11,353 nt of DNA from the NCBI GenBank assembly GCA_028288315.1, contig JAQBNY010000244.1:1-11353 (forward strand). The letters run 5' to 3'. Shown in pieces: positions 1 through 8,233 of the stretch. Positions within the stretch are counted from its first letter, which is position 1; the number at the start of each line of letters is the position of its first letter. The stretch is from Mucilaginibacter sp. (GTDB lineage Bacteria > Bacteroidota > Bacteroidia > Sphingobacteriales > Sphingobacteriaceae). A model generated the notes under the pieces. It was not told the DNA's origin, did no database searches, and worked only from the letters and a program-made list of their open reading frames with translations. The translations under genes were made by a program, and so were the position numbers.

Positions 1-749
1 CTTATTTTATCGTTAGCATCGTGCTGGTGTTTAATTTTGTCGATGTATTTATCTACAGCAACCATATTGGCGCCGGGTATAGTTTGGACGAATACCTTAT
101 GCGATGAGTTTGTCCACTCCTTCATCCGGTTTTTAATATAATCTGAAGAGTAATCAAACGGGGCAATAAAATCAAATTTAAAGGTTGAATTATCCGGCGG
201 ATCAGCTACCACAGCACTCACTTTATAGTTTAATTCATTATCTATCTTAACAACTTTATTGATGGGATCATCCTTACCAAAAAATGATTTCGCTGCAGAT
301 TCTGTTATAACAATTGATTTAGGGTCATTTATTGCAGTAGCTGCATTGCCTTTTATAAACTTCCATGAAAACATGTTAAAGAACCGGTCGCTTACCTGGT
401 AAAGATCTTTTTTAAGCTTTGTTTCGCCATATTGTACAAGGTGCGATTCCTGATATGTGGTAACAACAGTCCTTTTCAACAATGGGCTACCCCCTTCTAA
501 TGCTTTTGCCAATGGCAATACCATACTGGGGTCGGTAAAAATATTGTTCTTAAAATCACGGGTAGCCATTACCTGATAAATATCATCATGATCTTTATGA
601 AACTTATCATACGCAAGCTCATTCTTCACCCATAAAAAAATGAAGATGGTACACGTCATCCCAATAGTTAACCCCAGAATATTGGTTATAGAAAAACCTT
701 TGTTCCTGATCAGGTTTCTCCAGGCGATTTTTAAATAGTTCTTTATCAT
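1..749 (-). CDS. MacB/FtsX-family ABC transporter permease, N-terminal part (gene F, cut by left edge)
   Basis: An open frame of 249 codons starts at the ATG at 747-749 and runs off the left edge without a stop. It begins MIKNYLKIAWRNLIRNKGFS, the basic cytosolic helix typical of the family, followed by TM1 at about residues 21-41 and then by the start of the first periplasmic MacB_PCD-like domain. In that domain SIVITESAAKSFFG (residues 145-158) followed by DDPINK matches the VITExxAKKYFGxxDPIGK block of the sister proteins. The FtsX membrane segments and second half should lie beyond the edge. It is the last gene of the visible array, 87 bp after gene E, and is probably co-transcribed. Its TM1 region (IFLWV) and the GNAATA stretch (134-139) resemble gene B most. 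The family call is secure; substrate and full length cannot be seen. An inner-membrane location is inferred. Confidence 0.9.
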   Translation of the reverse strand, partial: MIKNYLKIAWRNLIRNKGFSITNILGLTIGMTCTIFIFLWVKNELAYDKFHKDHDDIYQVMATRDFKNNIFTDPSMVLPLAKALEGGSPLLKRTVVTTYQESHLVQYGETKLKKDLYQVSDRFFNMFSWKFIKGNAATAINDPKSIVITESAAKSFFGKDDPINKVVKIDNELNYKVSAVVADPPDNSTFKFDFIAPFDYSSDYIKNRMKEWTNSSHKVFVQTIPGANMVAVDKYIDKIKHQHDANDKI

Positions 750-836
750 ATATTAAATTCTAATGTGGTTATGAAATTAAGCCATTTTTATATGGTCCTT
801 ATCTTGTATCTTAACTCTAATCTCTTTTTTCTATCC
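750..836 (-). other. Intergenic gap between genes E and F (87 bp)
   Basis: AT-rich spacer with no open frame. It contains the element read on the minus strand as TTAGAGTTAAGATACAAGAT (plus strand 801-820), in which AAGATACAAGAT is a short direct repeat; related AAGATA-type sequences follow the stops of genes C and D. I see no Bacteroidota -7 box (TAnnTTTG), no GC-rich hairpin with a T tract and no clear Shine-Dalgarno site before the start of gene F. Read-through transcription from gene E is the simplest reading. Confidence 0.5.
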
Positions 837-3227
837 CTACTCTCCAGTCTTTAAACTCTTTATCGGGTTAGCCAACGCTGCTTTTATTGATTGTATGCTG
901 ATGGTTGCTAGCGCTATTAAGGTAGCCCCGCCGCCTGCTAAAAGGAATACCCACCATGTGATAGTTACCTTATAAGCAAAATCTTGTAGCCAGCTGCGCA
1001 TAGCATACCAGGCCACCGGCATGGCTATTAAAATGGCTATAATTATAAGTACCATAAATTCTGTAGCCAGCAGGCTTATTATTTTTGCTACGCTTGCACC
1101 CAACACTTTGCGTATACCTATTTCTCTTGTTTTTACTTGTGCCGAGTAGGTAGCCAGCCCAAACAGCCCAAGGCATGAGATGATGATGGTGATAGCCGAA
1201 AAAAGATTAAATAATGAGCCTTGCTTTTGCTCGGTTGTGTATAGCTTATTATAGCTCTCATCTAAAAACGCATAATTGAACGGTACATCGTTATTGTACT
1301 GTTTCCATACGGCCTGTGTTGCAGCAATTGCTTTCTGAGCATCACGACCGGTTGTTTTAATGTAAATGCGCCAGCAATACTTGGGATTGTATTGAAAAAC
1401 CGCCGGCTCTATTTTCTTATGTATCGTTGTAAAATGAAAATCTTTTACAACTCCTATAATAGTTCCGTTTATGGTTTGTATGCGCAACCTTTTACCTATA
1501 GGATCTTTCAATCCCATTTCTTTTACAGCGGTTTCGTTTATTAAGAAATGAGAAGAATCAGCAATTGAACCTTTAAAGTTATCGCCTTGTGTAATCTTCA
1601 TTTTAAAGAAGCTTATCAAATCCTTATCGGCATGTATCTGGTTAAACCACATGTTTGAATTTGCCGGTTTACCATCCCAATCGTTATCACCAGTCGAGCT
1701 TCCGCCAATAATAATATTACGCCCTGCACGTGTTACTGCTACCACTCCGGGATTTTTCAACAGCTCGCTTTTCACCACATCAAAGTGCTTTTGCATATCC
1801 TGATGCATGCCAAAAGAAAAAATATTCTCTTTATCGTACCCGAGGTTTTTATTGCGGATGAATTTGAGCTGGTTGCCAATAACAAGGGTACCGATAATAA
1901 GCACAATAGATACTGCGAATTGTATGACAACCAATATCCGCCTAAAAGCAACATTACCAATGCCAACAGATATCTTACCTTTTAAAGCATTTAACGGTTC
2001 AAATGATGATAACAGTAAGTCCGGGTATATGCTTGATGCTGCTAAAGTACCCAATAAGGTTGCTGCAATACATAGCCAAATGTTATAATTAGATAGTCCA
2101 AACACTATTTGTTTGCCCGAAAATTCATTAAAATAAGGCAGTAACATAAACATCAGCACAATAGCAAATACAGCAGCTATCACAAACAGCAAGGCTGTCT
2201 CAACCATAAACTGCATAAAAAGCTGAAATTTACCTGCCCCTATGATCTTTCTCATGCTTACCTCTTTTGCCCTAAGCATGGACCGGGCTGTTGAAAGATT
2301 TACATAGTTGATACAAGCTATTAACAATATCATTAAAGCTACAATAGCAAACGTACGTACTGTTGAAAAACCGCCATCCGTGCCATCTGCTTTGTATAGG
2401 TGCATTTTAAGCAGCGGCTGTGTAAGATATGGCACGGGTGCATCTTCGGGCTTATTACGCTCATGTATGGCTTGCAGTTTCTTTTCTAAAACTGTGGTAT
2501 TTATTTCCGATTTAAGCAACAGATAGGTTTCAAACCCAAAGTTTGCCCAGTCTGCATCCATTGATGATACAACATTTTTATTATCATAACTCTTTTTATT
2601 TTTAATGTATGTCAGATCATTAAATTTTGATATGGGCAACAATACATGGTATTGAAAACTTGAATTGGCCGGATAATCGGGTATTACACCGGTAACCATA
2701 AATAGTTCGTCCTGCCCCAGCGTTACTACTTTGCCAATCGGGTCTTCATTACCAAAGTATCTTTTGGCCGTACTTTCAGTAATTACTATTGAGTTATTAT
2801 CAGGTAAAGGATTGCGTTTGTCTCCTTTTATCAAATTAAAATTAAATACGCTGAAGTATGACGGATCTGTATAAGCAAAGCTTGTTTCAATAAAAACTTT
2901 ATTTTTATACTTAAACGGCACATCGCCCAGGGGCATTATGCGCACGGCATCCTTAACTTCGGGTATTTCGTTTTTTGCGAATGTGGCTACCGGGGCTATT
3001 ATATTGTTAAAAATTTGTTTACTAATGCCGGTGCCAGCTACAATACCAACCTTATAAATTTTATCTACCTTTGAGTTATGCTTATCAAAGCTCAACTCAT
3101 CCTGCACCCAAAACAACATAAACAAACCCACAACCAGGCCAACTGTTAGCCCGGCTACGTTTATGGTGGCGTAAAGTTTATTGTTTAAAATATTCCGCCA
3201 GGCTGTTTTTAAATAGTTCCTAATCAT
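837..3227 (-). CDS. MacB/FtsX-family ABC transporter permease, two-half form (gene E, 796 aa)
   Basis: Predicted inner-membrane permease of the MacB/FtsX superfamily with eight membrane segments, at about 21-41, 292-312, 337-365, 382-402, 430-452, 671-693, 721-743 and 757-779. Two periplasmic domains lie at about 42-290 and 453-670. Each carries a related block: SIVITESTAKRYFG then DPIGK in the first (146-165), and LINETAVKEMG then DPIGKR in the second (562-580). The first FtsX signature after TM2 is KEVSMRKIIGAGK (321-333), which departs from the usual EVGVRKVLGA; the second, TREIGIRKVLGAS (700-712), is standard. The second periplasmic domain has GG (508-509) and WDGKPA (517-522), shared with gene B. 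The C-terminus is NPIKSLKTGE with a TAG stop, rather than NPVxSLRSE. The start is chosen because it gives the family N-terminus MIRNYLKTAWRN. No ATPase domain is present. Family call secure; cargo unknown. Confidence 0.93.
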   Translation of the reverse strand: MIRNYLKTAWRNILNNKLYATINVAGLTVGLVVGLFMLFWVQDELSFDKHNSKVDKIYKVGIVAGTGISKQIFNNIIAPVATFAKNEIPEVKDAVRIMPLGDVPFKYKNKVFIETSFAYTDPSYFSVFNFNLIKGDKRNPLPDNNSIVITESTAKRYFGNEDPIGKVVTLGQDELFMVTGVIPDYPANSSFQYHVLLPISKFNDLTYIKNKKSYDNKNVVSSMDADWANFGFETYLLLKSEINTTVLEKKLQAIHERNKPEDAPVPYLTQPLLKMHLYKADGTDGGFSTVRTFAIVALMILLIACINYVNLSTARSMLRAKEVSMRKIIGAGKFQLFMQFMVETALLFVIAAVFAIVLMFMLLPYFNEFSGKQIVFGLSNYNIWLCIAATLLGTLAASSIYPDLLLSSFEPLNALKGKISVGIGNVAFRRILVVIQFAVSIVLIIGTLVIGNQLKFIRNKNLGYDKENIFSFGMHQDMQKHFDVVKSELLKNPGVVAVTRAGRNIIIGGSSTGDNDWDGKPANSNMWFNQIHADKDLISFFKMKITQGDNFKGSIADSSHFLINETAVKEMGLKDPIGKRLRIQTINGTIIGVVKDFHFTTIHKKIEPAVFQYNPKYCWRIYIKTTGRDAQKAIAATQAVWKQYNNDVPFNYAFLDESYNKLYTTEQKQGSLFNLFSAITIIISCLGLFGLATYSAQVKTREIGIRKVLGASVAKIISLLATEFMVLIIIAILIAMPVAWYAMRSWLQDFAYKVTITWWVFLLAGGGATLIALATISIQSIKAALANPIKSLKTGE

Positions 3228-3310
3228 ACGGTTGTTTATTTAAATTGATTTTGAGTATTGCACTGATACTTATTATAACTCATGTACTGCCTCTATATCT
3301 TGTTTCTAAC
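3228..3310 (-). other. Intergenic gap between genes D and E (83 bp)
   Basis: AT-rich spacer without an open frame. Just after the stop of gene D the minus strand reads GTTAGAAACAAGATATAGAG (plus 3291-3310), related to the post-stop sequences of genes C and E. Short complementary arms (TGAGT at 3252-3256 and ACTCA at 3278-3282) could pair, but the stem is weak and no T tract follows. No convincing promoter, terminator or ribosome binding site is visible. Confidence 0.5.
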
Positions 3311-3355
3311 TTATTCGCTTCTTAAACTATTAACCGGGTTAGCCAGCGCGGCTTT
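3311..3355 (-). repeat. 45-bp 3'-end block shared with gene C (copy 1)
   Basis: The last 15 codons of gene D, including the stop, match the end of gene C at 43 of 45 bases. The two differences are synonymous: TAA versus TAG at the stop, and GCT versus GCC for an alanine. Sequence similarity drops at once beyond the block. Confidence 0.85.
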
Positions 3356-5704
3356 TACGGCATGGTAACTTATTGTTATAATAGTTGTTATAATGGCTAT
3401 AAAACCGGCTAAGGCAAATACCCACCAGGGCATTGTTATTCGGTAAGCAAAATTTTGCAACCAGTTATGCATGGCCCACCATGCAACCGGCGAAGCAATT
3501 ACTACCGACAGCACCACCAGCTTTAAGAAATCTTTAGATAATAGCGTAGTTATAGTGGATAACTTTGCACCTAGTATTTTGCGGATGCCGATTTCTTTAG
3601 TGCGTTGCTCAATAGTAAAAGCAGCCAAGCCAAACAAGCCTAATGTTGCCAGTATTATAGTGATATATGTAAATATGCCGAATATGGAAGCCAGCCTGTC
3701 CTCGGCTTTGTATTGCTTATTAAAGGCTTCATCCATAAAGGTGTAGCTAAATGGGGTATCCTGATCGTATTTTTTGTACAGATGTTGGATGGATGCAATT
3801 AATGTTGGGAGGTTAGTATGCGGGTTGATCCGGGCAAATAAACTGCAGCCGTTAATACTCCACATGGGTGTATTATCCGGAACAACAAATATACCTGTAG
3901 CTTTAACTGCATATTGCATTGAGGTAAAATTAAAGTCCTTTAAAACACCAACAATCTCAATTTTATCCTTACCCGATTTTATAAAACTGCCAATAGGATT
4001 ACCTGGCAGTTCCAACTCTTTAACAGCCTCCTCATTTATAATAATTTTTGTACGACCAATTAATTCTGTATTAGGTGCAGGCGCGTATTTCCATTTCATT
4101 CTCATGGTGGCAATAAAATTCTTATCAACCATTAACTGGGCTATCTGTGTGTTTTGCTCCTTGGTACCTTTATCAGCAAAAAACATATCGTAACCGCCAA
4201 ACATAGCATAGCGTGATGTTGCAACATTGTTTATACCGGCCAATGCCTGTACATCTGTTTTAAAAGATGTGTATTTTTCACTTATGCTATTGCTAACCGG
4301 TATCATTACCACGTTCTCACGGTTGATACCGGTATCGGCATACCTGATGTAATAAAGCTGCCTGTCGATGATAATACCGCAGATGATGAGCCCCACTGCT
4401 ATGCTAAACTGCAATGTGGTGAAAACCTTGCGTACAACTGTACCGCCTGCTTGCCTGCTCATTTTACCTTTAAGGGTGATAACCGGTTTAAATGCAGATA
4501 ATACCACAGATGGATATATTCCTGCTATTAAGGCTGTTATCATAAACAAGCTAAACAATAACAACAACACTATCGGGCTGTATAAAAATGAATTATCTAT
4601 CTTCAGTTCCAGCACATTTAAAAACCAGGGTTTAAACGCGTAACACAATATATAACCCAAAATAAACGACAGGCAGCTAAACAATCCAGACTCGACATAA
4701 AATTGCGCGGCAATTGTTTTGCGGCTTGCGCCTGATACTTTGCGCACTCCCACTTCTTTTGCCCTTAACGTAGCACGAGCGGTAGTTAGGCTCATGTAAT
4801 TAACAAGCGCGAGCAATAGTATTAATACAGCTACAAGCGGAAATATTTTAAGGTATTTTATGTTGGAGTAATCGCCAAAATTGCCTTTAAGGTGCAAGCT
4901 TGCAAGCGGTGATAAGGAAAAATGTGTTTCGGTGCCGTCTTTATCTTTTTTAATTGCTGCTTGTAAACCCCGTTTTACATTTGCAGCATCAGCGGCATTT
5001 TTAAGTTGCAGGTATAGGTTGAACGAGCCGGGGCCAATATCCTGCGCACCATCGTAAAGCTTAGCTTCCTTCATAGCGATCAAACTTGCGCCGGAAGCTA
5101 TAAAATTGTAATTAATAGAAGAATTAGATGGGTTATTCTCTGCAACGCCGGTAATTTGGTAAGTATAAGTACTGTCGGTTCTTAAAGTGATGTTTTTACC
5201 AACCGGGTCGGTATCGCCAAAATATTTTTTTGCCATATTCTGCGATATCACAACAGAAAACGGTTTATTCAACACATCATTTGCCTTGCCCGAGAGTAGC
5301 TTAAAGGAGAAAAAGCTGAAAAAATTGGAATCAGCAAACAAAATGTTCTTTTCTGAAAATTTACTTGAAGGTGTAAGCGGATTATTCACTATTACTGGTT
5401 TAAAATAACCCAATGTCCGCACGTAGTTCTCAACTGCAGGCTGGCTTTGCTTTACAATAGGCCCGGATGAATAACTCATGTAATCCATATTTATGGTGTT
5501 ACCACCAATCTTTAGGCTGGCCTGTAACTTGTAAATACGGTCACCGTTTTTGTGGAAACGGTCATAAGTCATTTCATGAGTAACATATAGCATTATCATC
5601 ATGCAAACAGCCAAACCAACTGCCAGTCCGCTAATGTTTATTAAGCTGTATAGCTTTTGATTTTTAAGATTGCGCAGGGCAATTTTCAAGTAATTTTTAA
5701 ACAT
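3311..5704 (-). CDS. MacB/FtsX-family ABC transporter permease, two-half form, divergent copy (gene D, 797 aa)
   Basis: Predicted inner-membrane permease with the same eight-segment plan: TM at about 21-43, 286-308, 335-357, 374-396, 430-449, 672-695, 727-745 and 760-780, and periplasmic domains at about 44-285 and 450-671. The first-half block is VVISQNMAKKYFG then DPVGK (151-170); the second is IIINEEAVKELELPGNPIGS (554-573). The FtsX signatures are AKEVGVRKVSGASR (315-328), with Ser where the family usually has Leu, and TKEIGIRKILGAK (702-714). In the second periplasmic domain the GRN/GDN-F motif of the sisters is missing; the sequence there is MKWKYAPAPN (536-545). The last 14 residues are identical to those of gene C and almost identical in DNA. 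The start at 5704 gives MFKNYLKIALRN and lies 29 bp after the stop of gene C. It is the most divergent complete copy. Cargo unknown; no ATPase domain. Confidence 0.92.
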   Translation of the reverse strand: MFKNYLKIALRNLKNQKLYSLINISGLAVGLAVCMMIMLYVTHEMTYDRFHKNGDRIYKLQASLKIGGNTINMDYMSYSSGPIVKQSQPAVENYVRTLGYFKPVIVNNPLTPSSKFSEKNILFADSNFFSFFSFKLLSGKANDVLNKPFSVVISQNMAKKYFGDTDPVGKNITLRTDSTYTYQITGVAENNPSNSSINYNFIASGASLIAMKEAKLYDGAQDIGPGSFNLYLQLKNAADAANVKRGLQAAIKKDKDGTETHFSLSPLASLHLKGNFGDYSNIKYLKIFPLVAVLILLLALVNYMSLTTARATLRAKEVGVRKVSGASRKTIAAQFYVESGLFSCLSFILGYILCYAFKPWFLNVLELKIDNSFLYSPIVLLLLFSLFMITALIAGIYPSVVLSAFKPVITLKGKMSRQAGGTVVRKVFTTLQFSIAVGLIICGIIIDRQLYYIRYADTGINRENVVMIPVSNSISEKYTSFKTDVQALAGINNVATSRYAMFGGYDMFFADKGTKEQNTQIAQLMVDKNFIATMRMKWKYAPAPNTELIGRTKIIINEEAVKELELPGNPIGSFIKSGKDKIEIVGVLKDFNFTSMQYAVKATGIFVVPDNTPMWSINGCSLFARINPHTNLPTLIASIQHLYKKYDQDTPFSYTFMDEAFNKQYKAEDRLASIFGIFTYITIILATLGLFGLAAFTIEQRTKEIGIRKILGAKLSTITTLLSKDFLKLVVLSVVIASPVAWWAMHNWLQNFAYRITMPWWVFALAGFIAIITTIITISYHAVKAALANPVNSLRSE

Positions 5705-5707
5705 GAT
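5694..5707 (-). repeat. 14-bp start-codon box, gene D copy
   Basis: Plus-strand tttttaaacatgat covers the start codon (reads ATCATGTTTAAAAA on the coding strand). The same 14 bases occur at the starts of genes B and C, including the three non-coding bases before the ATG. Confidence 0.7.
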
Positions 5708-5733
5708 ACTGATATATTATATCTTAATTCTCT
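5705..5733 (-). other. Short junction between genes C and D (29 bp) with a palindrome
   Basis: The gap holds a 13-bp perfect inverted repeat with one central base, GATATATTATATC on the plus strand at 5711-5723, located 6 bp before the start of gene D. The minus strand after the stop reads AGAGAATTAAGATATAATAT, sharing AAGATA with the gaps after genes D and E. There is no Shine-Dalgarno site and too little room for a normal promoter. Coupled translation of C and D is plausible but unproven. Confidence 0.5.
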
Positions 5734-5778
5734 CTATTCGCTTCTTAAACTATTAACCGGGTTGGCCAGCGCGGCTTT
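5734..5778 (-). repeat. 45-bp 3'-end block shared with gene D (copy 2)
   Basis: This is the partner of the block at 3311-3355. It encodes the C-terminal tail KAALANPVNSLRSE and the stop. Codon choice is identical at 13 of 15 codons, although the two genes differ widely immediately upstream. Confidence 0.85.
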
Positions 5779-8163
5779 AATTGATTGGAAGCTGATGGTA
5801 ACAAAAGCTATAAACAATGCAACGCAAGCTGCTCCTGCCAATACCCACCACTGTATGGTTACCCGGTAAGCAAAGTCCTGCAGCCATAAATGCATTAAGT
5901 ACCATGCAAGCGGTGATGCTATCAATATGGCTATCACAACCAGCTTAATAAAATCTTTTGATAACATGCTTACTATCACGGTTATATTGGCGCCCAAAAC
6001 TTTACGGATGCCTATTTCTTTGGTGCGTTGTTCTGCGGCATAAGCTGCCAGACCAAATAAGCCTAAACAAGCTATAATAATAGCCAATGAGGTAAACACA
6101 ATGAAGATTGTACCAATACGCTGTTCGGTTCGGTATGATGCATCAAAGTCCTGATCCATAAAGGAGTAGTTAATTTGTACACCGGGTGAAAATGCTGCCC
6201 ATTTATTTTTGATTTGTGCCATTAATGATGGCAGGTTAGCAGTATTTACACGAATGCTTAATGCCCCCCTATTTTCGGCCAGCATTACTATAACGGGCTC
6301 AATCTTTTCATGCAGGGAGTTAAAGTGGAAGTCTTTAGCAACACCAATTACGTGGTATTCTTTTACATTCCAGCCAGCCCGTTTACCACCTAATGATTTA
6401 TAAAGGATCTTATTTACAGCATCTTTATAACCCAGGAATTTTGCTGCTGATTCGTTTATGATAACAGCAGATGAGTCTGTTAGCATTTCTTTAGAAAAAT
6501 TACGCCCCGACGCCATTTTTATATCCAGCGTAGGTATCCAGTCGGCATCTACCTCCCAGCTTTGCGGCATAATTGATTTCTTTTGATCAAGGGTAGCATC
6601 TTTATAATAAATGGCGGTGCCTCTATTACCTGATGTTGGCAAATAACCCGTCATGGTAGCGTTGGTTACACCCGGCAGCTGCTTAACCTCCTGTTTAAAT
6701 ACTCTGGCCTGGTTATTCAGCTCAAAAGCGTTTTGTATTACAAGTACCTGGTTGCGGTTATAACCCAGGTTTTTAGTTTGTATAAAGTTGAGCTGGTTGT
6801 AAATTACCAATGTGCCAATGATCAAAAATACCGATATAGCAAACTGAAAAACAACCAAAAGGCTGCGCAAGCCACCGCCTTTAAAACCCGCAGAGAGTTT
6901 ACCCTTCAACACATCAATAGGTTGAAAAGCCGAAAGGAAAAATGCAGGGTATGAACCCGCTAAAGAGCCAATAACCAAAACAATGATTAATGATGCAGGA
7001 ATAAGCCATACCAGTGATTGCGTTGTAACAGCTATATCTTTCCCAGCCAATTGGTTAAACAATGGAAGTAATGCAATTGCAGCCATTATAGCTATAGCGG
7101 TGGCAAAAAATGTTACCATTATAGACTCGGACAGGAACTGGAATATTAAATATTTACGTGATGAGCCCAATACCTTACGTACTCCCACCTCACGCGCACG
7201 GTTTGATGAGCGGGCGGTACTGAGGTTCATGAAGTTTACACAGGCAATTAGTAAAATAAACAGCGCGATAGCAGAAAAGATATACACGTACTGCGATGTG
7301 CTATTTGCGCCAAGTTCGCCTGTTCTGTGTGAATTTAAATGAATATCTGTTAAAGCCGTTAAGTTCATTCTGAAAAAACTGCCGCTTTTTTCAAAGGCGG
7401 CAATGCTCATACCCAAATCCGACTGCATTTCCGAACCGCTGAATTTTTGAAGGAACGCCGGGAAACTGGCTTCCAGTTTTTTATGATCTGCTGCATTTTT
7501 TAGCAACACATACGTATTATAATCACTCCTTAACCACTGGTTACTTCTGCTATCGGGTACCGTAGACATCGACAAAAAGAAATCGAAATTGAAATGAGAG
7601 TTTTTCGGTACATCTTTTATAACACCGGTAATCATATAATTTTGATTATCGTTAAAAAGCATTGTTTTACCCACCACGTTAGTGCTGTTAAAATACTTTT
7701 TGGCTATAGTTTCGGTAATTACAACTGAACTCGGTTCGGCTAATGCTGTTTTAGGGTCGCCGTTTATCATTGGCAGGGTAAATACATTTAATAACGACGG
7801 ATCGGCATATACCATCTTATTCTCCAGTATACTTGAATTATCCTTTTTAACATGGAATGATCCGGCATTCCTCATACGTACCGCATCTTCTACATAAGGG
7901 TATTCTGCTATAAGGGTTTTGGCTAAGGGAGGCATGCAAACAGCATATTGCACGTTGTTTTCGCCAAGTTTCAAATCTTCGTTAACGCGGTATATCCTGT
8001 TGGCCTTGGTATTGTAACGGTCGTAACTTAACTCATCAACAACATATAAAACAATTAATAAACAGGTTGATAACCCTAAGGCTAAACCAAGGATATTTAT
8101 AGCTGTGAAGCCCTTGTTTTTGTAAAGGCTGCGAAATGCGGTTTTTATATAGTTTTTAAACAT
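5734..8163 (-). CDS. MacB/FtsX-family ABC transporter permease, two-half form (gene C, 809 aa)
   Basis: The longest copy, with segments at about 22-43, 294-314, 345-368, 385-403, 436-458, 686-706, 740-757 and 773-792. The periplasmic domains are at about 44-293 and 459-685. Both halves carry textbook family motifs: SVVITETIAKKYF (146-158), AREVGVRKVLGSSR (323-336) followed by QFLSE, GSYPAFFLSAFQP (403-415) followed by a KGK, VIINESAAKFLG (567-578), IGVAKDFHFNSL (606-617) followed by IEP, and TKEIGIRKVLGAN (714-726). The second periplasmic domain has PTSGNRGTAIYY (509-520) where genes B and E have a GG...WDGKP stretch, so it belongs to a different subgroup. The start gives MFKNYIKTAFRS; the purine run AAGAAG lies just 3 nt before the ATG, too close for a normal Shine-Dalgarno site. 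Role inferred from family: export or mechanotransmission at the inner membrane with a separate ATPase. Cargo unknown. Confidence 0.94.
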   Translation of the reverse strand: MFKNYIKTAFRSLYKNKGFTAINILGLALGLSTCLLIVLYVVDELSYDRYNTKANRIYRVNEDLKLGENNVQYAVCMPPLAKTLIAEYPYVEDAVRMRNAGSFHVKKDNSSILENKMVYADPSLLNVFTLPMINGDPKTALAEPSSVVITETIAKKYFNSTNVVGKTMLFNDNQNYMITGVIKDVPKNSHFNFDFFLSMSTVPDSRSNQWLRSDYNTYVLLKNAADHKKLEASFPAFLQKFSGSEMQSDLGMSIAAFEKSGSFFRMNLTALTDIHLNSHRTGELGANSTSQYVYIFSAIALFILLIACVNFMNLSTARSSNRAREVGVRKVLGSSRKYLIFQFLSESIMVTFFATAIAIMAAIALLPLFNQLAGKDIAVTTQSLVWLIPASLIIVLVIGSLAGSYPAFFLSAFQPIDVLKGKLSAGFKGGGLRSLLVVFQFAISVFLIIGTLVIYNQLNFIQTKNLGYNRNQVLVIQNAFELNNQARVFKQEVKQLPGVTNATMTGYLPTSGNRGTAIYYKDATLDQKKSIMPQSWEVDADWIPTLDIKMASGRNFSKEMLTDSSAVIINESAAKFLGYKDAVNKILYKSLGGKRAGWNVKEYHVIGVAKDFHFNSLHEKIEPVIVMLAENRGALSIRVNTANLPSLMAQIKNKWAAFSPGVQINYSFMDQDFDASYRTEQRIGTIFIVFTSLAIIIACLGLFGLAAYAAEQRTKEIGIRKVLGANITVIVSMLSKDFIKLVVIAILIASPLAWYLMHLWLQDFAYRVTIQWWVLAGAACVALFIAFVTISFQSIKAALANPVNSLRSE

Positions 8164-8166
8164 GAT
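8153..8166 (-). repeat. 14-bp start-codon box, gene C copy
   Basis: Identical to the boxes at 5694-5707 and 10599-10612. It covers the ATC before the start and the first codons (Met-Phe-Lys, then two bases of Asn). Confidence 0.7.
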
Positions 8167-8233
8167 CTTCTTAATAAATTTTAAATCGAAGGCTTGTTTA
8201 ATACTATTTACAAACCTCCATTAACCCCTTACA
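8164..8233 (-). other. Intergenic gap between genes B and C (70 bp)
   Basis: A spacer without an open frame. It lacks the AAGATA-type post-stop sequence seen after genes C, D and E; the minus strand instead begins TGTAAGGGGTTAATGGAGG. A TTTG and several TA-rich stretches are present, but not at the spacing of a Bacteroidota -33/-7 promoter. No terminator-like hairpin is seen. Confidence 0.5.

Noticed and set aside
3252..3282. Possible hairpin terminator between genes D and E
   Set aside because: The TGAGT/ACTCA arms are only 5 bp with a 21-base loop, no GC-rich stem and no T tract, so termination is not supported.
3774..4193. A 139-codon open frame on the plus strand
   Set aside because: It is antisense to the second periplasmic domain of gene D and has no recognisable motif or start signal. 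The other plus-strand frames of 64-119 codons in the window are rejected for the same reason.
8164..8233. A promoter before gene C
   Set aside because: TTTG and TA-rich stretches are present, but not arranged as the Bacteroidota -33 TTTG and -7 TAnnTTTG boxes at proper spacing.
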